64,000 nt of DNA from Flavobacteriales bacterium UBA7468 (GTDB taxonomy: Bacteria > Bacteroidota > Bacteroidia > Flavobacteriales_D > Crocinitomicaceae): contig DLPC01000022.1 of NCBI GenBank assembly GCA_002478565.1, forward strand, positions 557 to 64,556. Reading direction: 5' to 3'. Shown in pieces: positions 8,769 through 16,978 of this stretch. How positions within the stretch are numbered: the stretch's first letter is position 1; the number at the start of each line of letters is the position of its first letter. A model generated the notes under the pieces. That model was not told the DNA's origin. It worked only from the letters and a program-made list of their open reading frames with translations, and did not search any database. Position numbers and translations under genes: made by a program.

Positions 8769-9475
8769 TGATCACACCTGAGCGCATCCTTTACGAAGAC
8801 AACCACGTCATTGTGGTTAATAAATTACCGTCCGAACTCACACAAGGAGATAAGACCGGTGACCAAACACTTCCCGATGCAATCAAGATATATTTGAAAG
8901 AAAAATACCAAAAACCAGGCAATGTATTTTTAGGTGTAGTGCATCGTTTGGATCGCCCTACAAGCGGCGCGTTAGTTTTTGCCCGCACAAGTAAAGCCCT
9001 CGAAAGACTCAATGCACAATTCAGAGACAAAGAAACCAACAAAGTATATTGGGCCATTGTGAGTCAAAAACCAAGCAAGAATCAAGGCGAACTGATTCAA
9101 TACCTGAAAAAAAACGAGAGTCAAAATAAAAGCTATGTGGTTGCTGAGGGTACGCCAGGCGCCAAAAAAGCCATCCTACACTATCAACTCATCGGAAGTT
9201 CTGAGCGCTACTTTTTGCTTGAAATCAAACTAGAAACCGGCAGACACCATCAAATAAGGTGTCAATTAGCTCATATGGGGTGTATCATCAAGGGCGACCT
9301 CAAATACGGCGACAAAAGGTCGAATCCAGACGGTTCCATTTGTTTGCACGCCAGGACACTTGATTTTCAGCACCCAACCTCTAAAGAAACAATAAGCGTG
9401 TTGGCGCCACTTCCTGACTTAGGAATCTGGAATGCATTTGCAGCATTCAGCGCCCCAGCATCTTCAAAAAAGTAA
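8765..9475 (+). CDS. RluA-family pseudouridine synthase
   Basis: A 236-residue RNA-modifying enzyme that converts uridine to pseudouridine in rRNA or tRNA. The catalytic motif is HRLDRPTSGALVFARTSKA with the aspartate in R-L-D; ETGRHHQIRCQLAHMG is the second family motif. There is no S4 domain, and the length fits the short RluA-type enzymes. The start ATG at 8765 overlaps the stop of the upstream gene (ATGA), indicating translational coupling; a second ATG at 8768 is also possible. A much longer open frame from 8432 lies in another frame of the cytochrome gene and is not real. Which base is modified cannot be decided. Confidence 0.92.
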   Translation: MMITPERILYEDNHVIVVNKLPSELTQGDKTGDQTLPDAIKIYLKEKYQKPGNVFLGVVHRLDRPTSGALVFARTSKALERLNAQFRDKETNKVYWAIVSQKPSKNQGELIQYLKKNESQNKSYVVAEGTPGAKKAILHYQLIGSSERYFLLEIKLETGRHHQIRCQLAHMGCIIKGDLKYGDKRSNPDGSICLHARTLDFQHPTSKETISVLAPLPDLGIWNAFAAFSAPASSKK

Positions 9476-10037
9476 GAAGCATTATTTTGAGATCTGCCGA
9501 AAGTGTCGGCTTGGCCAAGTAGCGTTGGTTCAGTTGGATTTTAGCAGGCATCACCTCTTCGATGTATGCTTTTTCCGGGTCTGCGGCCTGGGCTAATATT
9601 TCATTTTCATGGAAGTAGGCAATACTGGCATAATCAGTAATGCCCGGTTTAACTGTTAAGACTTTCAGTTGTTGCTCGGTGTAAAGTGCCACGTATTTTG
9701 GAACCTCTGGCCTTGGTCCTACGATACTCATGTCTCCTTTCAGGACATTGATAAATTGAGGGAATTCGTCGAGTTTGAATTTTCTAATAAAAAAGCCAAC
9801 CTTGGTTATTCTTGAATCTCTCGAGCCAACTGTCAACTGTCCTTGTAAGTCAGCATTGATGCGCATCGATCTGAATTTGATCAAGGAAAATAGTTGTTGA
9901 TTTTGCCCAACCCTTTCTTGATAATAAAAGACCCCGCCCTTAGATTCAATGACAATCAAAAATGCCAACATTAGTCCTATTGGAAAAAACAAAACCAATA
10001 CTATAAAGGAAACAAGGACATCAAAGGCTCTTTTCAT
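9447..10037 (-). CDS. Undecaprenyl-phosphate sugar phosphotransferase (PglC/WcaJ type)
   Basis: A 196-residue monotopic membrane enzyme that starts glycan assembly by moving a sugar phosphate to a lipid carrier. It has a single N-terminal hydrophobic segment (residues 7-30), the motif KFRSMR, and the conserved DEFPQFINVLKGDMSIVGPRPE, which carries the catalytic acid pair. The length fits the minimal catalytic form (PF02397) without the long N-terminal extension of WcaJ. The gene converges on the pseudouridine synthase with a 29-base overlap. It may act together with the glycosyltransferases at 856-2866. Confidence 0.93.
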   Translation of the reverse strand: MKRAFDVLVSFIVLVLFFPIGLMLAFLIVIESKGGVFYYQERVGQNQQLFSLIKFRSMRINADLQGQLTVGSRDSRITKVGFFIRKFKLDEFPQFINVLKGDMSIVGPRPEVPKYVALYTEQQLKVLTVKPGITDYASIAYFHENEILAQAADPEKAYIEEVMPAKIQLNQRYLAKPTLSADLKIMLLTFLKMLGR

Positions 10038-10052
10038 CGTATCTTAGTGCAA

Positions 10053-10060
10053 CAAAACTA
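10053..10060 (-). promoter_or_regulatory. TAnnTTTG box before the sugar phosphotransferase gene
   Basis: TAGTTTTG on the minus strand lies 15 bases before the ATG at 10037. It sits in the 38-base divergent gap shared with the gene starting at 10076. Confidence 0.5.
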
Positions 10061-10075
10061 ACAAAATCGACTGAT

Positions 10076-10387
10076 TTGCTCGATATCCAACAGATTAATG
10101 AACAACTCGCGCTGCCTGACTTCAGATTGCAAACCATTGCGCAACTTCAAAAGGACTTTGATCGAGCACAAATTATCGTAAGTTTCTCAATGGGTGAAAT
10201 TTTGCCCCAAATTACCAACGCATTAATTAAGCTTACCGAACAAGATTTAAAGCAATTGCTTTATTTGATTGATGTACCAGAAATTGAATGGAACATGGCG
10301 GATGGGCAAAGCTATCAAGAGAAACTTGCTGAAGTCATCTTACATCGAGAAGCATTGAAAGTATATTTACGCAGCAAGTTTGTATAA
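10076..10387 (+). CDS. Hypothetical protein with TTG start
   Basis: A 103-residue soluble protein, charged and probably mostly helical. I do not recognise its family. The reading frame has no ATG before codon 40 or so, and the sequence MLDIQQINEQLALPDF looks like a true N-terminus, so a TTG start at 10076 is proposed; no stop separates it from codons further upstream, which could also hold a rare start. The composition is even and protein-like (LTEQDLKQLLYLIDVPEIEW), supporting a real gene. It lies between the divergent sugar transferase gene and dnaN. Confidence 0.65.
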   Translation: MLDIQQINEQLALPDFRLQTIAQLQKDFDRAQIIVSFSMGEILPQITNALIKLTEQDLKQLLYLIDVPEIEWNMADGQSYQEKLAEVILHREALKVYLRSKFV

Positions 10388-10399
10388 GTCTTATAAAAT

Positions 10400-10417
10400 C
10401 AGATGAGAATTCATCTG
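10400..10417. repeat. Inverted repeat upstream of dnaN
   Basis: CAGATGA and TCATCTG form a perfect 7-base inverted repeat around GAAT, 7 bases before the dnaN promoter box. There is no T-run, so it is not a clear terminator. It could be an operator or a weak hairpin ending the preceding transcript. Confidence 0.5.
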
Positions 10418-10423
10418 AAATGT

Positions 10424-10431
10424 TAACTTTG
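10424..10431 (+). promoter_or_regulatory. TAnnTTTG box of dnaN
   Basis: TAACTTTG lies 17 bases before the dnaN ATG. No TTG element is seen at a normal distance; the inverted repeat at 10400-10417 occupies that place, which may point to regulation. Confidence 0.55.
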
Positions 10432-10448
10432 TAAACAAATATTTTGCT

Positions 10449-11567
10449 ATGAATTTCATTGCCTCAAGTACTACCCTATTACGTCATTTACAAAGCATTT
10501 CTGGAGTGTTGAACACAAGCAACACCTTGCCAATTCTTGATAATTTCTTGTTTGAAATTCAAGACGGTATGTTGACAGCCTCTATTTCCGACCTAGAAAC
10601 AACCATGATGACCAAACTCGAGGTGCAGTCAGAAGAAAATGGCAAAATTGCTATTCCAGCAAAATTATTACTCGATGTGCTTAAGAACTTACCAGACCAA
10701 CCTTGTACTTTCAAAGTTAACCCGAGCAACTATCAAATTGAAATTGCCTACGATAACGGAAAGTCAAGAATGGTTGGTTTCAATGGCGACGAATTCCCGA
10801 AAGTTCCTGAGCTCGCGAACAAAAGCGCTATCAAACTAGCAGGTTCTGTTTTATCTAAAGCTATCAACAAAACATTATTTGCAACCGGTAATGACGACCT
10901 TCGCCCTGTCATGAGTGGTGTGTTTTGTCAATTTTCAGGCACAGAAATCACTTTTGTTGCCACAGACGCTCACAAATTGGTACGCTACAAAAGAACTGAT
11001 GCCGAAGCGAGCGGAAGTTCAGCTTTCATTTTGCCAAAAAAACCTTTAAATCTTCTCAAATCAAACCTTCGTGGTGATGAAGAGATAACCATGGAATACA
11101 ACGAATCAAACGCGGTCTTTACTTTCAATGACCTCGTCTTGGTTTGCCGCCTCATCGACGGAAAATATCCAAACTATGAAGCAGTTATTCCAAAAGAAAA
11201 CCCAAATGTTTTAACAATAGACCGCGCTCAATTCCTTTCTTCTATTAAACGCGTTTCTATTTTCTCTAATAAAACCACGCATCAAATTAGGCTCAAACTC
11301 ACAGGTTCAGAGCTTTCGCTTTTTGCCGAAGACATCGATTTTGCCAATGAAGCAACCGAAAGACTCACTTGCAACTATGACGGTGACGATTTAGAAATTG
11401 GTTTCAATTCGCGCTTCCTATTAGAAATGCTTTCTAACATCGATGCGGACGAAATCAAACTTTCCATGAGTGAACCAAGCCGCGCAGGTTTATTGACTCC
11501 AGCAACCCAAGAAAATGCTCACGAAGACATCCTGATGCTTGTGATGCCCGTGATGCTGAACCGATAA
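10449..11567 (+). CDS. dnaN: DNA polymerase III subunit beta (sliding clamp)
   Basis: A 372-residue ring-forming clamp that holds the replicative polymerase on DNA. The N-terminus MNFIASSTTLLRHLQSISGVL, the middle MSGVFCQFSGTEITFVATDAHKL and the C-terminal LMLVMPVML match the three repeated clamp domains in order; ATDAHKL is the best-known family signature. Length is normal. It is followed after 3 bases by rlmN, so the two are likely one transcript. dnaN is here separated from dnaA, as is common in Bacteroidota. Confidence 0.98.
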   Translation: MNFIASSTTLLRHLQSISGVLNTSNTLPILDNFLFEIQDGMLTASISDLETTMMTKLEVQSEENGKIAIPAKLLLDVLKNLPDQPCTFKVNPSNYQIEIAYDNGKSRMVGFNGDEFPKVPELANKSAIKLAGSVLSKAINKTLFATGNDDLRPVMSGVFCQFSGTEITFVATDAHKLVRYKRTDAEASGSSAFILPKKPLNLLKSNLRGDEEITMEYNESNAVFTFNDLVLVCRLIDGKYPNYEAVIPKENPNVLTIDRAQFLSSIKRVSIFSNKTTHQIRLKLTGSELSLFAEDIDFANEATERLTCNYDGDDLEIGFNSRFLLEMLSNIDADEIKLSMSEPSRAGLLTPATQENAHEDILMLVMPVMLNR

Positions 11568-11570
11568 ATC

Positions 11571-12647
11571 ATGTCAACGGAGCGTAAAAATATCCGCGAC
11601 CTCTCTTTAGAAGAACTGAAAGCTAGTTTCCTCGAGCTCGGTGAAAAACCCTTTAGAGCCAAACAAGTTTGGGAATGGCTGTGGCAAAAAAATGCCCATC
11701 ATTTTGACCAAATGAGTAGCCTTAGCCTTGGCTTGCGCCAATTACTCGATCAGCAATTCTACATCGACCACATCACCCTACAAGACCAACAAATCAGTAA
11801 AGACCGTACCATCAAAAGTGCGTTTCACATTGAAGAAGGCAAGGTCATAGAAGGTGTGCTTATCCCTACAAGTTCCAGAATGACAGCTTGCATTTCTTCC
11901 CAAGTGGGTTGTAGCTTGTCTTGTCAATTTTGTGCAACAGGAAGGCTCAAACTCATGAGAAACCTCAGCGCCGGTGAAATTGTAGACCAAGTTGTTTACT
12001 TACAGCAACAAGCACAAGAACACTACCAGCAAAACCTCAGCAACATTGTTTACATGGGTATGGGTGAACCTTTGCTGAATTACAAGAACGTATTGCGCTC
12101 CATCGACCGGCTATGCAGCCCTGACGGCCTAGGAATTTCTCCAAAACGCATCACGGTTTCAACGGCAGGTATTTCAAAAATGATCAAAAAATTGGGCGAC
12201 GACAACGTCAAGTTCAATTTAGCTTTATCCTTGCACGCTGCCAACGACCACAAGCGTAATGAAATCATGGAAATCAATGAAAGTAATAACCTCGAGAGTT
12301 TAGCAGAGGCCTTGCAATATTTCCATGAAAAAACAGGTTCGCGCGTTACCTTTGAATACATCATCTTCAAAGACTTTAATGACGACCTTTCTGACGCTCG
12401 TGAACTCGCTCAATTTGCCAAATGCGTTCCTTGCAAGATCAACATTATTGAATATAACCCTATTGACGATGGCAAGTATCAGCAGGCCGATGCCAGAAAA
12501 GTAGAAGCTTTTGCACAATTTCTCGAGTCTTTAAACCTTATCGTCAATGTACGCCGTAGCCGTGGCAAAGACATCGACGCCGCTTGTGGTCAACTTGCCA
12601 ATAAAAATAAAGCCATCGCTCCACAAGAACGCGCGCTCAAATTTTAA
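11571..12647 (+). CDS. rlmN: 23S rRNA (adenine-2503-C2)/tRNA methyltransferase
   Basis: A 358-residue radical SAM enzyme that methylates A2503 of 23S rRNA and A37 of some tRNAs. The [4Fe-4S] motif CSLSCQFC (C114, C118, C121) is the expected CxxxCxxC. The N-terminal accessory domain (KPFRAKQVWEWLW) and the SAM region MGMGEPLLNY are typical. IDAACGQLA near the C-terminus carries the second catalytic cysteine. The gene begins 3 bases after dnaN. Confidence 0.97.
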   Translation: MSTERKNIRDLSLEELKASFLELGEKPFRAKQVWEWLWQKNAHHFDQMSSLSLGLRQLLDQQFYIDHITLQDQQISKDRTIKSAFHIEEGKVIEGVLIPTSSRMTACISSQVGCSLSCQFCATGRLKLMRNLSAGEIVDQVVYLQQQAQEHYQQNLSNIVYMGMGEPLLNYKNVLRSIDRLCSPDGLGISPKRITVSTAGISKMIKKLGDDNVKFNLALSLHAANDHKRNEIMEINESNNLESLAEALQYFHEKTGSRVTFEYIIFKDFNDDLSDARELAQFAKCVPCKINIIEYNPIDDGKYQQADARKVEAFAQFLESLNLIVNVRRSRGKDIDAACGQLANKNKAIAPQERALKF

Positions 12648-12656
12648 TTACCTTGG

Positions 12657-12682
12657 TGTAACAATTCATTCACTATTTCGTC
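12657..12682 (+). promoter_or_regulatory. ECF-type promoter before natAB
   Basis: TGTAAC (12657-12662), 16 bases, CGTC (12679-12682). The motif and spacing are identical to those before the ECF sigma gene (46613-46638) and the beta-barrel gene (45004-45029). It lies 12 bases before the natA ATG, and no TAnnTTTG box is present here. This predicts control by the sigma factor encoded at 46113-46598. Confidence 0.65.
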
Positions 12683-12694
12683 ATCATACGTCCT

Positions 12695-13468
12695 ATGATC
12701 AACGTACAACACCTTTCTAAAACTTTCGATTTATCGAAACAGCAACGCAAAGAATTGCAAACGGCTGCGAAAACAGCTACTGCCGTCAATGACCTCTCAT
12801 TTGAATGTCAACCAGGCAGAGTCTTTTCTTTACTGGGCCCAAACGGTGCTGGCAAAACCACAACCTTGCGCATGTTGGCTACACTTGTAAAACCTAGTGG
12901 TGGTCAAATTCAGATTCAAGGAATCGATGCCATCGCACATCCTGAAGAAGCGCGTAAACACATCGGGTTCTTGACTGGTTCTACCGGGCTTTATGCACGC
13001 TTAACTCCTATTGAGCTCATTGATTATTACGCAGACCTCTATGGTGTTGAAAAAACAATTCGCGAACAACGCAAAAAAGATCTTTTTGACTTGCTGGACA
13101 TGAATGACTTTTTACAACAAAGAATTGGAAAGCTCAGTACGGGTATGAAACAAAAAGTATCTATTTGCCGCACCATGATCCATGATCCTTCCGTTGTGAT
13201 TTTTGACGAACCAACGAGCGGTCTTGATGTCATTACTGCAGAAAATATCATCAAACTGATCCGCTCTTGCAAAGACCAAGGGAAAACCGTGATCTTTTCG
13301 AGTCATATCATGAGTGAAGTTGATTTATTGTGTGATGATTTAGCAATTGTTCATAAAGGTCAATTAAAATATAGTGGCACAATGGACGAATTTAAGGCGC
13401 AAATGCAAACCAAGAATTTAACAGAAGAATTCATTCGCATTGTTCAATCTCAAAACCAAGACCAATGA
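12695..13468 (+). CDS. natA: ABC exporter ATP-binding subunit, NatA type
   Basis: A 257-residue ATPase that drives the membrane partner encoded next. Walker A is GPNGAGKTT (48-56), the signature is LSTGMKQKV, and Walker B is VVIFDEPTSGLD, followed by the H-loop SSHIMSEVD. The overall form matches NatA of the NatAB sodium exporter, including the short insertion before Walker A. Its stop overlaps the start of the permease gene by 4 bases. The upstream ECF promoter suggests induction by envelope stress. NatA is the best guess; other ABC-2 exporters have similar ATPases. Confidence 0.85.
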   Translation: MINVQHLSKTFDLSKQQRKELQTAAKTATAVNDLSFECQPGRVFSLLGPNGAGKTTTLRMLATLVKPSGGQIQIQGIDAIAHPEEARKHIGFLTGSTGLYARLTPIELIDYYADLYGVEKTIREQRKKDLFDLLDMNDFLQQRIGKLSTGMKQKVSICRTMIHDPSVVIFDEPTSGLDVITAENIIKLIRSCKDQGKTVIFSSHIMSEVDLLCDDLAIVHKGQLKYSGTMDEFKAQMQTKNLTEEFIRIVQSQNQDQ

Positions 13469-14640
13469 TTTACCGCATTTTTCGCAAAGAATTACTTGAC
13501 ACCCTCCGTGATCGCCGTACGTTAATGACTATGTTGGTCATACCTGTTTTAATTTTCCCAATTGTACTCAATGTTTTTGTTGAAATTTCGAAATCATTTG
13601 AAGTAGATGCGCAAGAAAAAACACTCAAAATGGGTGTTTGGGGGCCAAAGAGCGAACAACTCAAAGGTCAACTCAAAGCACTTCCTGACGCTCTTGGTAA
13701 AAAGAAAATTCAAAGTTTCACCGACTCGGCAAGTTTAAATAAGGCCGTTCGGAATCAACAAATTGATCTAGGGCTTTTTTGCCAGACAGATAGCAGCGGT
13801 AAAAATTTACAACTCGACTGGATTTTCGATGCATCAGAGGTAGGTCGTCAAGACCGTGCTCAAGCCTTTAACGATGCTATTTCCGCCCAAGAAGAACAAA
13901 AACGCCTTCAAGAGCTCGGTATAAAAGTTCAAGAAATCAAGCCCGTCAACGCCAACTTTACCAATTGTGCCTCAAACAAAAAGATGGTGGGTAAACTAGC
14001 AGGTGGTTTTCTGCCTTATATTTTCATTGCATTTGGTTTCATCGGCTGTATGTATCCAGCAATTGATCTTTTTACTGGTGAAAAAGAACGAGGCACCATC
14101 GAAACGCTACTCACTACGCCAGTTGCCCGTTGGAAAATCTTGGTAGGAAAAATGCTTGTAGTCATCAGTTCGGGTATGCTTGCCGCTAGTTGCTCTCTTC
14201 TCGGACTCTTCATTTCTATTGAATTTCTTGATCTTGGCGCAGAAAAAGAGCTCCTTGAAGTCATTCATAGCATCTTGACCTTTCCATTCATTGCATCAAT
14301 GCTAGCATTGCTTTTGCCTTTAGTCATCTTCTTTGCCGGGGTTATGATCCCGATTGCTGTTTATGCGAAGAGTTTTAAAGAAGCGCAGAGTATCATCACG
14401 CCTCTAAATATTGTGATGGTCTTGCCTGCCATGGTTGGATTTTTCCCCGGAATCGAATTGAATTTAAATACCGTGTTTATCCCAGTAGTCAATGTCGTAT
14501 TGGCAACGAAAGAACTCATTGCGGGCACGCTTGGCCTGGGTTATTTTGTTTGTGTATTTGGGGTGATGTGTTTGATGGCTTTTTTATCTATCTTGTTGTC
14601 ATACAGGCAATTCGATAAAGAAAGTAATGTACTAAGCTAG
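13465..14640 (+). CDS. natB: ABC-2 exporter permease, NatB type
   Basis: A 391-residue inner-membrane protein. One span near residues 22-40 is followed by an external domain of about 140 residues, then five to six spans from about 185 to the C-terminus (GGFLPYIFIAFGFIGCMYP onward). The motif GEKERGTIETLLTTPVARW is the cytoplasmic coupling segment typical of ABC-2/NatB permeases. It overlaps natA by 4 bases and the convergent ABC-F gene by 9. The likely role is export of Na+ or another compound across the inner membrane. Confidence 0.85.
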   Translation: MIYRIFRKELLDTLRDRRTLMTMLVIPVLIFPIVLNVFVEISKSFEVDAQEKTLKMGVWGPKSEQLKGQLKALPDALGKKKIQSFTDSASLNKAVRNQQIDLGLFCQTDSSGKNLQLDWIFDASEVGRQDRAQAFNDAISAQEEQKRLQELGIKVQEIKPVNANFTNCASNKKMVGKLAGGFLPYIFIAFGFIGCMYPAIDLFTGEKERGTIETLLTTPVARWKILVGKMLVVISSGMLAASCSLLGLFISIEFLDLGAEKELLEVIHSILTFPFIASMLALLLPLVIFFAGVMIPIAVYAKSFKEAQSIITPLNIVMVLPAMVGFFPGIELNLNTVFIPVVNVVLATKELIAGTLGLGYFVCVFGVMCLMAFLSILLSYRQFDKESNVLS

Positions 14641-16491
14641 TTCTGACAATTCCAGCCAGCGCATCGTAAGTTCGTCGATTTCATCAACGATTTTACCGAG
14701 TCTTTCACCTTTTTGCTGTAATTCCTCATTGCTCAAAGCACCCGTCGAAAGTTCTTCGGTGAGTATATTTTTCTCTGCTTCAAGTTCAGGAAGTTGCTTT
14801 TCAATCTGCTCAAACTCCTGCTTTTCCTTGAAGCTCATTTTGCGCTTTTTGTCTGAAACAGCAGCGGGGGTTGTTGTATCTACTGCTTTTGCTTCTTGCT
14901 TTTGCTGTTTATTCGATTCTTGTAAGCTATTGCGATATACATGGTAATTGCCAACTAAATCTTTGATCTTGCCTTTTCCTTGGAAAACAAACAAGTGATC
15001 AACCATTTTATCCATGAAATAACGGTCATGGGAAACCACGATCAGACTCCCTTGAAATTGTCTGAGGTAGTCTTCTAATACCGACATCGCAAAAATATCG
15101 AGGTCGTTGGTAGGTTCATCCAGGATTAAAAAATTAGGGTTCAGCATCAGCACCCGGAGTAGCTTGAGCCTGCGTTTTTCACCGCCGCTGAGCTTATGAA
15201 CAAAATGATAATGCATGTCTCGAGGGAACAAAAAACGCTCTAGCAATTGAGCTGCACTGAGTTGTCTGCCCTTTTCAAGCGGTATAAATTCTGCAACCTC
15301 CCTGACTACGTCTATCACTTTCATATCGGGGTCCACCTCGATCAAATCTTGTGAGTAATAGCCAAAAACGACTGTTTCTCCGATGACAATTTTACCTTTG
15401 TCGGGCTCAATTCCACCGGTTAATAATTTTAAAAAACTTGTCTTACCTGTCCCATTATTACCGACGATACCTAAACGTTCTTGCCTTTGAAAATGGTAGC
15501 TGAAGTCATCTAAAATTACTAGTTCATCATAGGATTTTGAAACCTTGTGGAACTCGACAATTTTAGTGCCCAAACGCTCCATTTTAATCGGGAGCTCTAG
15601 TTCATCTTCATCGAGCCGTTGTGTTGCCACTTTTTTCAAATCAGAGAAAGCATCTACACGGGCTTTTTGCTTCGTTCCGCGTGCTTTTGGTTGTCTTCGT
15701 ATCCAATCAAGTTCTTTGCGAAAGGTATTTTTGGCCTTTTCAATGGTTGCCTGAAGTTGGTCTTCGCGTTCAGCCTTTTTTTCTAAATAATAGGAGAAAT
15801 TTCCTTTGTATCGATAGATGGTTTGGTCTGCCAATTCAAAGATGGTATCGCAAACCACTTCTAGAAAATAGCGGTCGTGGGTCACCATCAGAATTGTCAG
15901 TTGGGAGGCCGACAAATAATTCTCTAACCACTCGATCATGTCTAAATCCAGGTGATTGGTTGGCTCATCGAGAATTAAAAACTCTGCCTCAGCGAGTAGC
16001 ACTTTAGCTAAAGCAACTCTTTTCTTTTGCCCACCCGAAAGCTCGCCTACTTTTTGTTTGAGGTCTTTGAGTTTGAGCACAGACATAATTTGCTGCACTT
16101 TTACTTCTAAGTCCCAGGCTTGATGCTCTGTGAGTGCTTGGTATAATATACCCAATTTCTCTTCGTCATTGGCGGCTAATGCATCATTATATGATTTTAC
16201 CAATTTGATTTCCGGCAAGTCGTGTGCCAATACGGCATCGAGCACGCTCAACTCTGGGTCGAGGTCTTCGGTTTGCTCCATAAACGCAATGCGGAGCTCT
16301 TTGCGAAAGGTAATGCTGCCTGAATCTGCAGGTTCTTTGCCGAGCAAACACCTCAGAAGCGTGGTTTTACCCGAACCGTTTTTGGCTACAATGGCTGCTT
16401 TTTGCCCTTGCTCGATGCCAAAGGTAAGTTCTGAAAATAAAAGTCTTTCACCATAAGATTTGGTGAGTTGTTCGACGGAAAGAAAGTTCAT
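14632..16491 (-). CDS. ABC-F family ATPase (Uup-like)
   Basis: A 619-residue soluble protein with two ABC domains and no membrane part. The first has KNGSGKTT, LSGGQKKRVALAKVLL and FLILDEPTNHLD; the second has GNNGTGKTS, LSGGEKRRLKLLRVLM and FLILDEPTNDLD. The last 90 residues (from about 525) are a charged helical coiled coil (KEKQEFEQIEKQLPELEAEK), like the DNA- or ribosome-binding tail of Uup. ABC-F proteins act on ribosomes and help translation or antibiotic resistance. It follows DUF4293 by 4 bases. Confidence 0.93.
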   Translation of the reverse strand: MNFLSVEQLTKSYGERLLFSELTFGIEQGQKAAIVAKNGSGKTTLLRCLLGKEPADSGSITFRKELRIAFMEQTEDLDPELSVLDAVLAHDLPEIKLVKSYNDALAANDEEKLGILYQALTEHQAWDLEVKVQQIMSVLKLKDLKQKVGELSGGQKKRVALAKVLLAEAEFLILDEPTNHLDLDMIEWLENYLSASQLTILMVTHDRYFLEVVCDTIFELADQTIYRYKGNFSYYLEKKAEREDQLQATIEKAKNTFRKELDWIRRQPKARGTKQKARVDAFSDLKKVATQRLDEDELELPIKMERLGTKIVEFHKVSKSYDELVILDDFSYHFQRQERLGIVGNNGTGKTSFLKLLTGGIEPDKGKIVIGETVVFGYYSQDLIEVDPDMKVIDVVREVAEFIPLEKGRQLSAAQLLERFLFPRDMHYHFVHKLSGGEKRRLKLLRVLMLNPNFLILDEPTNDLDIFAMSVLEDYLRQFQGSLIVVSHDRYFMDKMVDHLFVFQGKGKIKDLVGNYHVYRNSLQESNKQQKQEAKAVDTTTPAAVSDKKRKMSFKEKQEFEQIEKQLPELEAEKNILTEELSTGALSNEELQQKGERLGKIVDEIDELTMRWLELSELA

Positions 16492-16495
16492 AGGT

Positions 16496-16978
16496 TTAAC
16501 GCAGGCGGTCTAAAGATTCGAGTAATTCTTTGTCTTTTTTAACACCTTTAAAAGCAAAATAAATAAGTGGCAAACCAACAACGCTGATGTAATAACCGAC
16601 ACCAAGTTGGATTCCTAAAGTCCCTTTGACCAAAAGACCAAGCGATGCTAAAAGTAATAGAACAACCAAGCCAACAAAATAGATGAGCAGAGCCAAACGC
16701 GTCAGCATGTATTGTCTTTTTAAGTTTTTATAAGACATCAATGCCAAATAAACAAACAGTATGTAAGCAATTACAAAGTAAAATAAGATGGATTCTTGAA
16801 TATTTTCCGCTTTTCCTAACGGTGCATTTAACTCAGATTTAAAACTTTGAATGCCATATACCGAATAAGAAAAATAATTTTTATCCGTCGGAAATCCAAA
16901 TATTTCAACACCGGAAAGCAATGAAGATAGGAGTATCTTAACGATGATGAAGTAAATTGTTTGAATGCGTTGTATCAT
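16496..16978 (-). CDS. DUF4293 family membrane protein
   Basis: A 160-residue inner-membrane protein with four hydrophobic segments (about 8-25, 63-82, 90-112 and 120-142). The opening MIQRIQTIYFIIV and the layout match DUF4293, a family mostly confined to Bacteroidota with no assigned role. The start overlaps the end of aroC by 4 bases, and ABC-F follows after 4 bases, so the three genes form one operon. Confidence 0.88.
   Translation of the reverse strand: MIQRIQTIYFIIVKILLSSLLSGVEIFGFPTDKNYFSYSVYGIQSFKSELNAPLGKAENIQESILFYFVIAYILFVYLALMSYKNLKRQYMLTRLALLIYFVGLVVLLLLASLGLLVKGTLGIQLGVGYYISVVGLPLIYFAFKGVKKDKELLESLDRLR

Noticed and set aside
14632..16491. ABC-F protein as an antibiotic-resistance gene
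   Set aside because: The C-terminal coiled coil and operon with aroC and DUF4293 fit a Uup-like housekeeping protein; nothing marks a resistance type.
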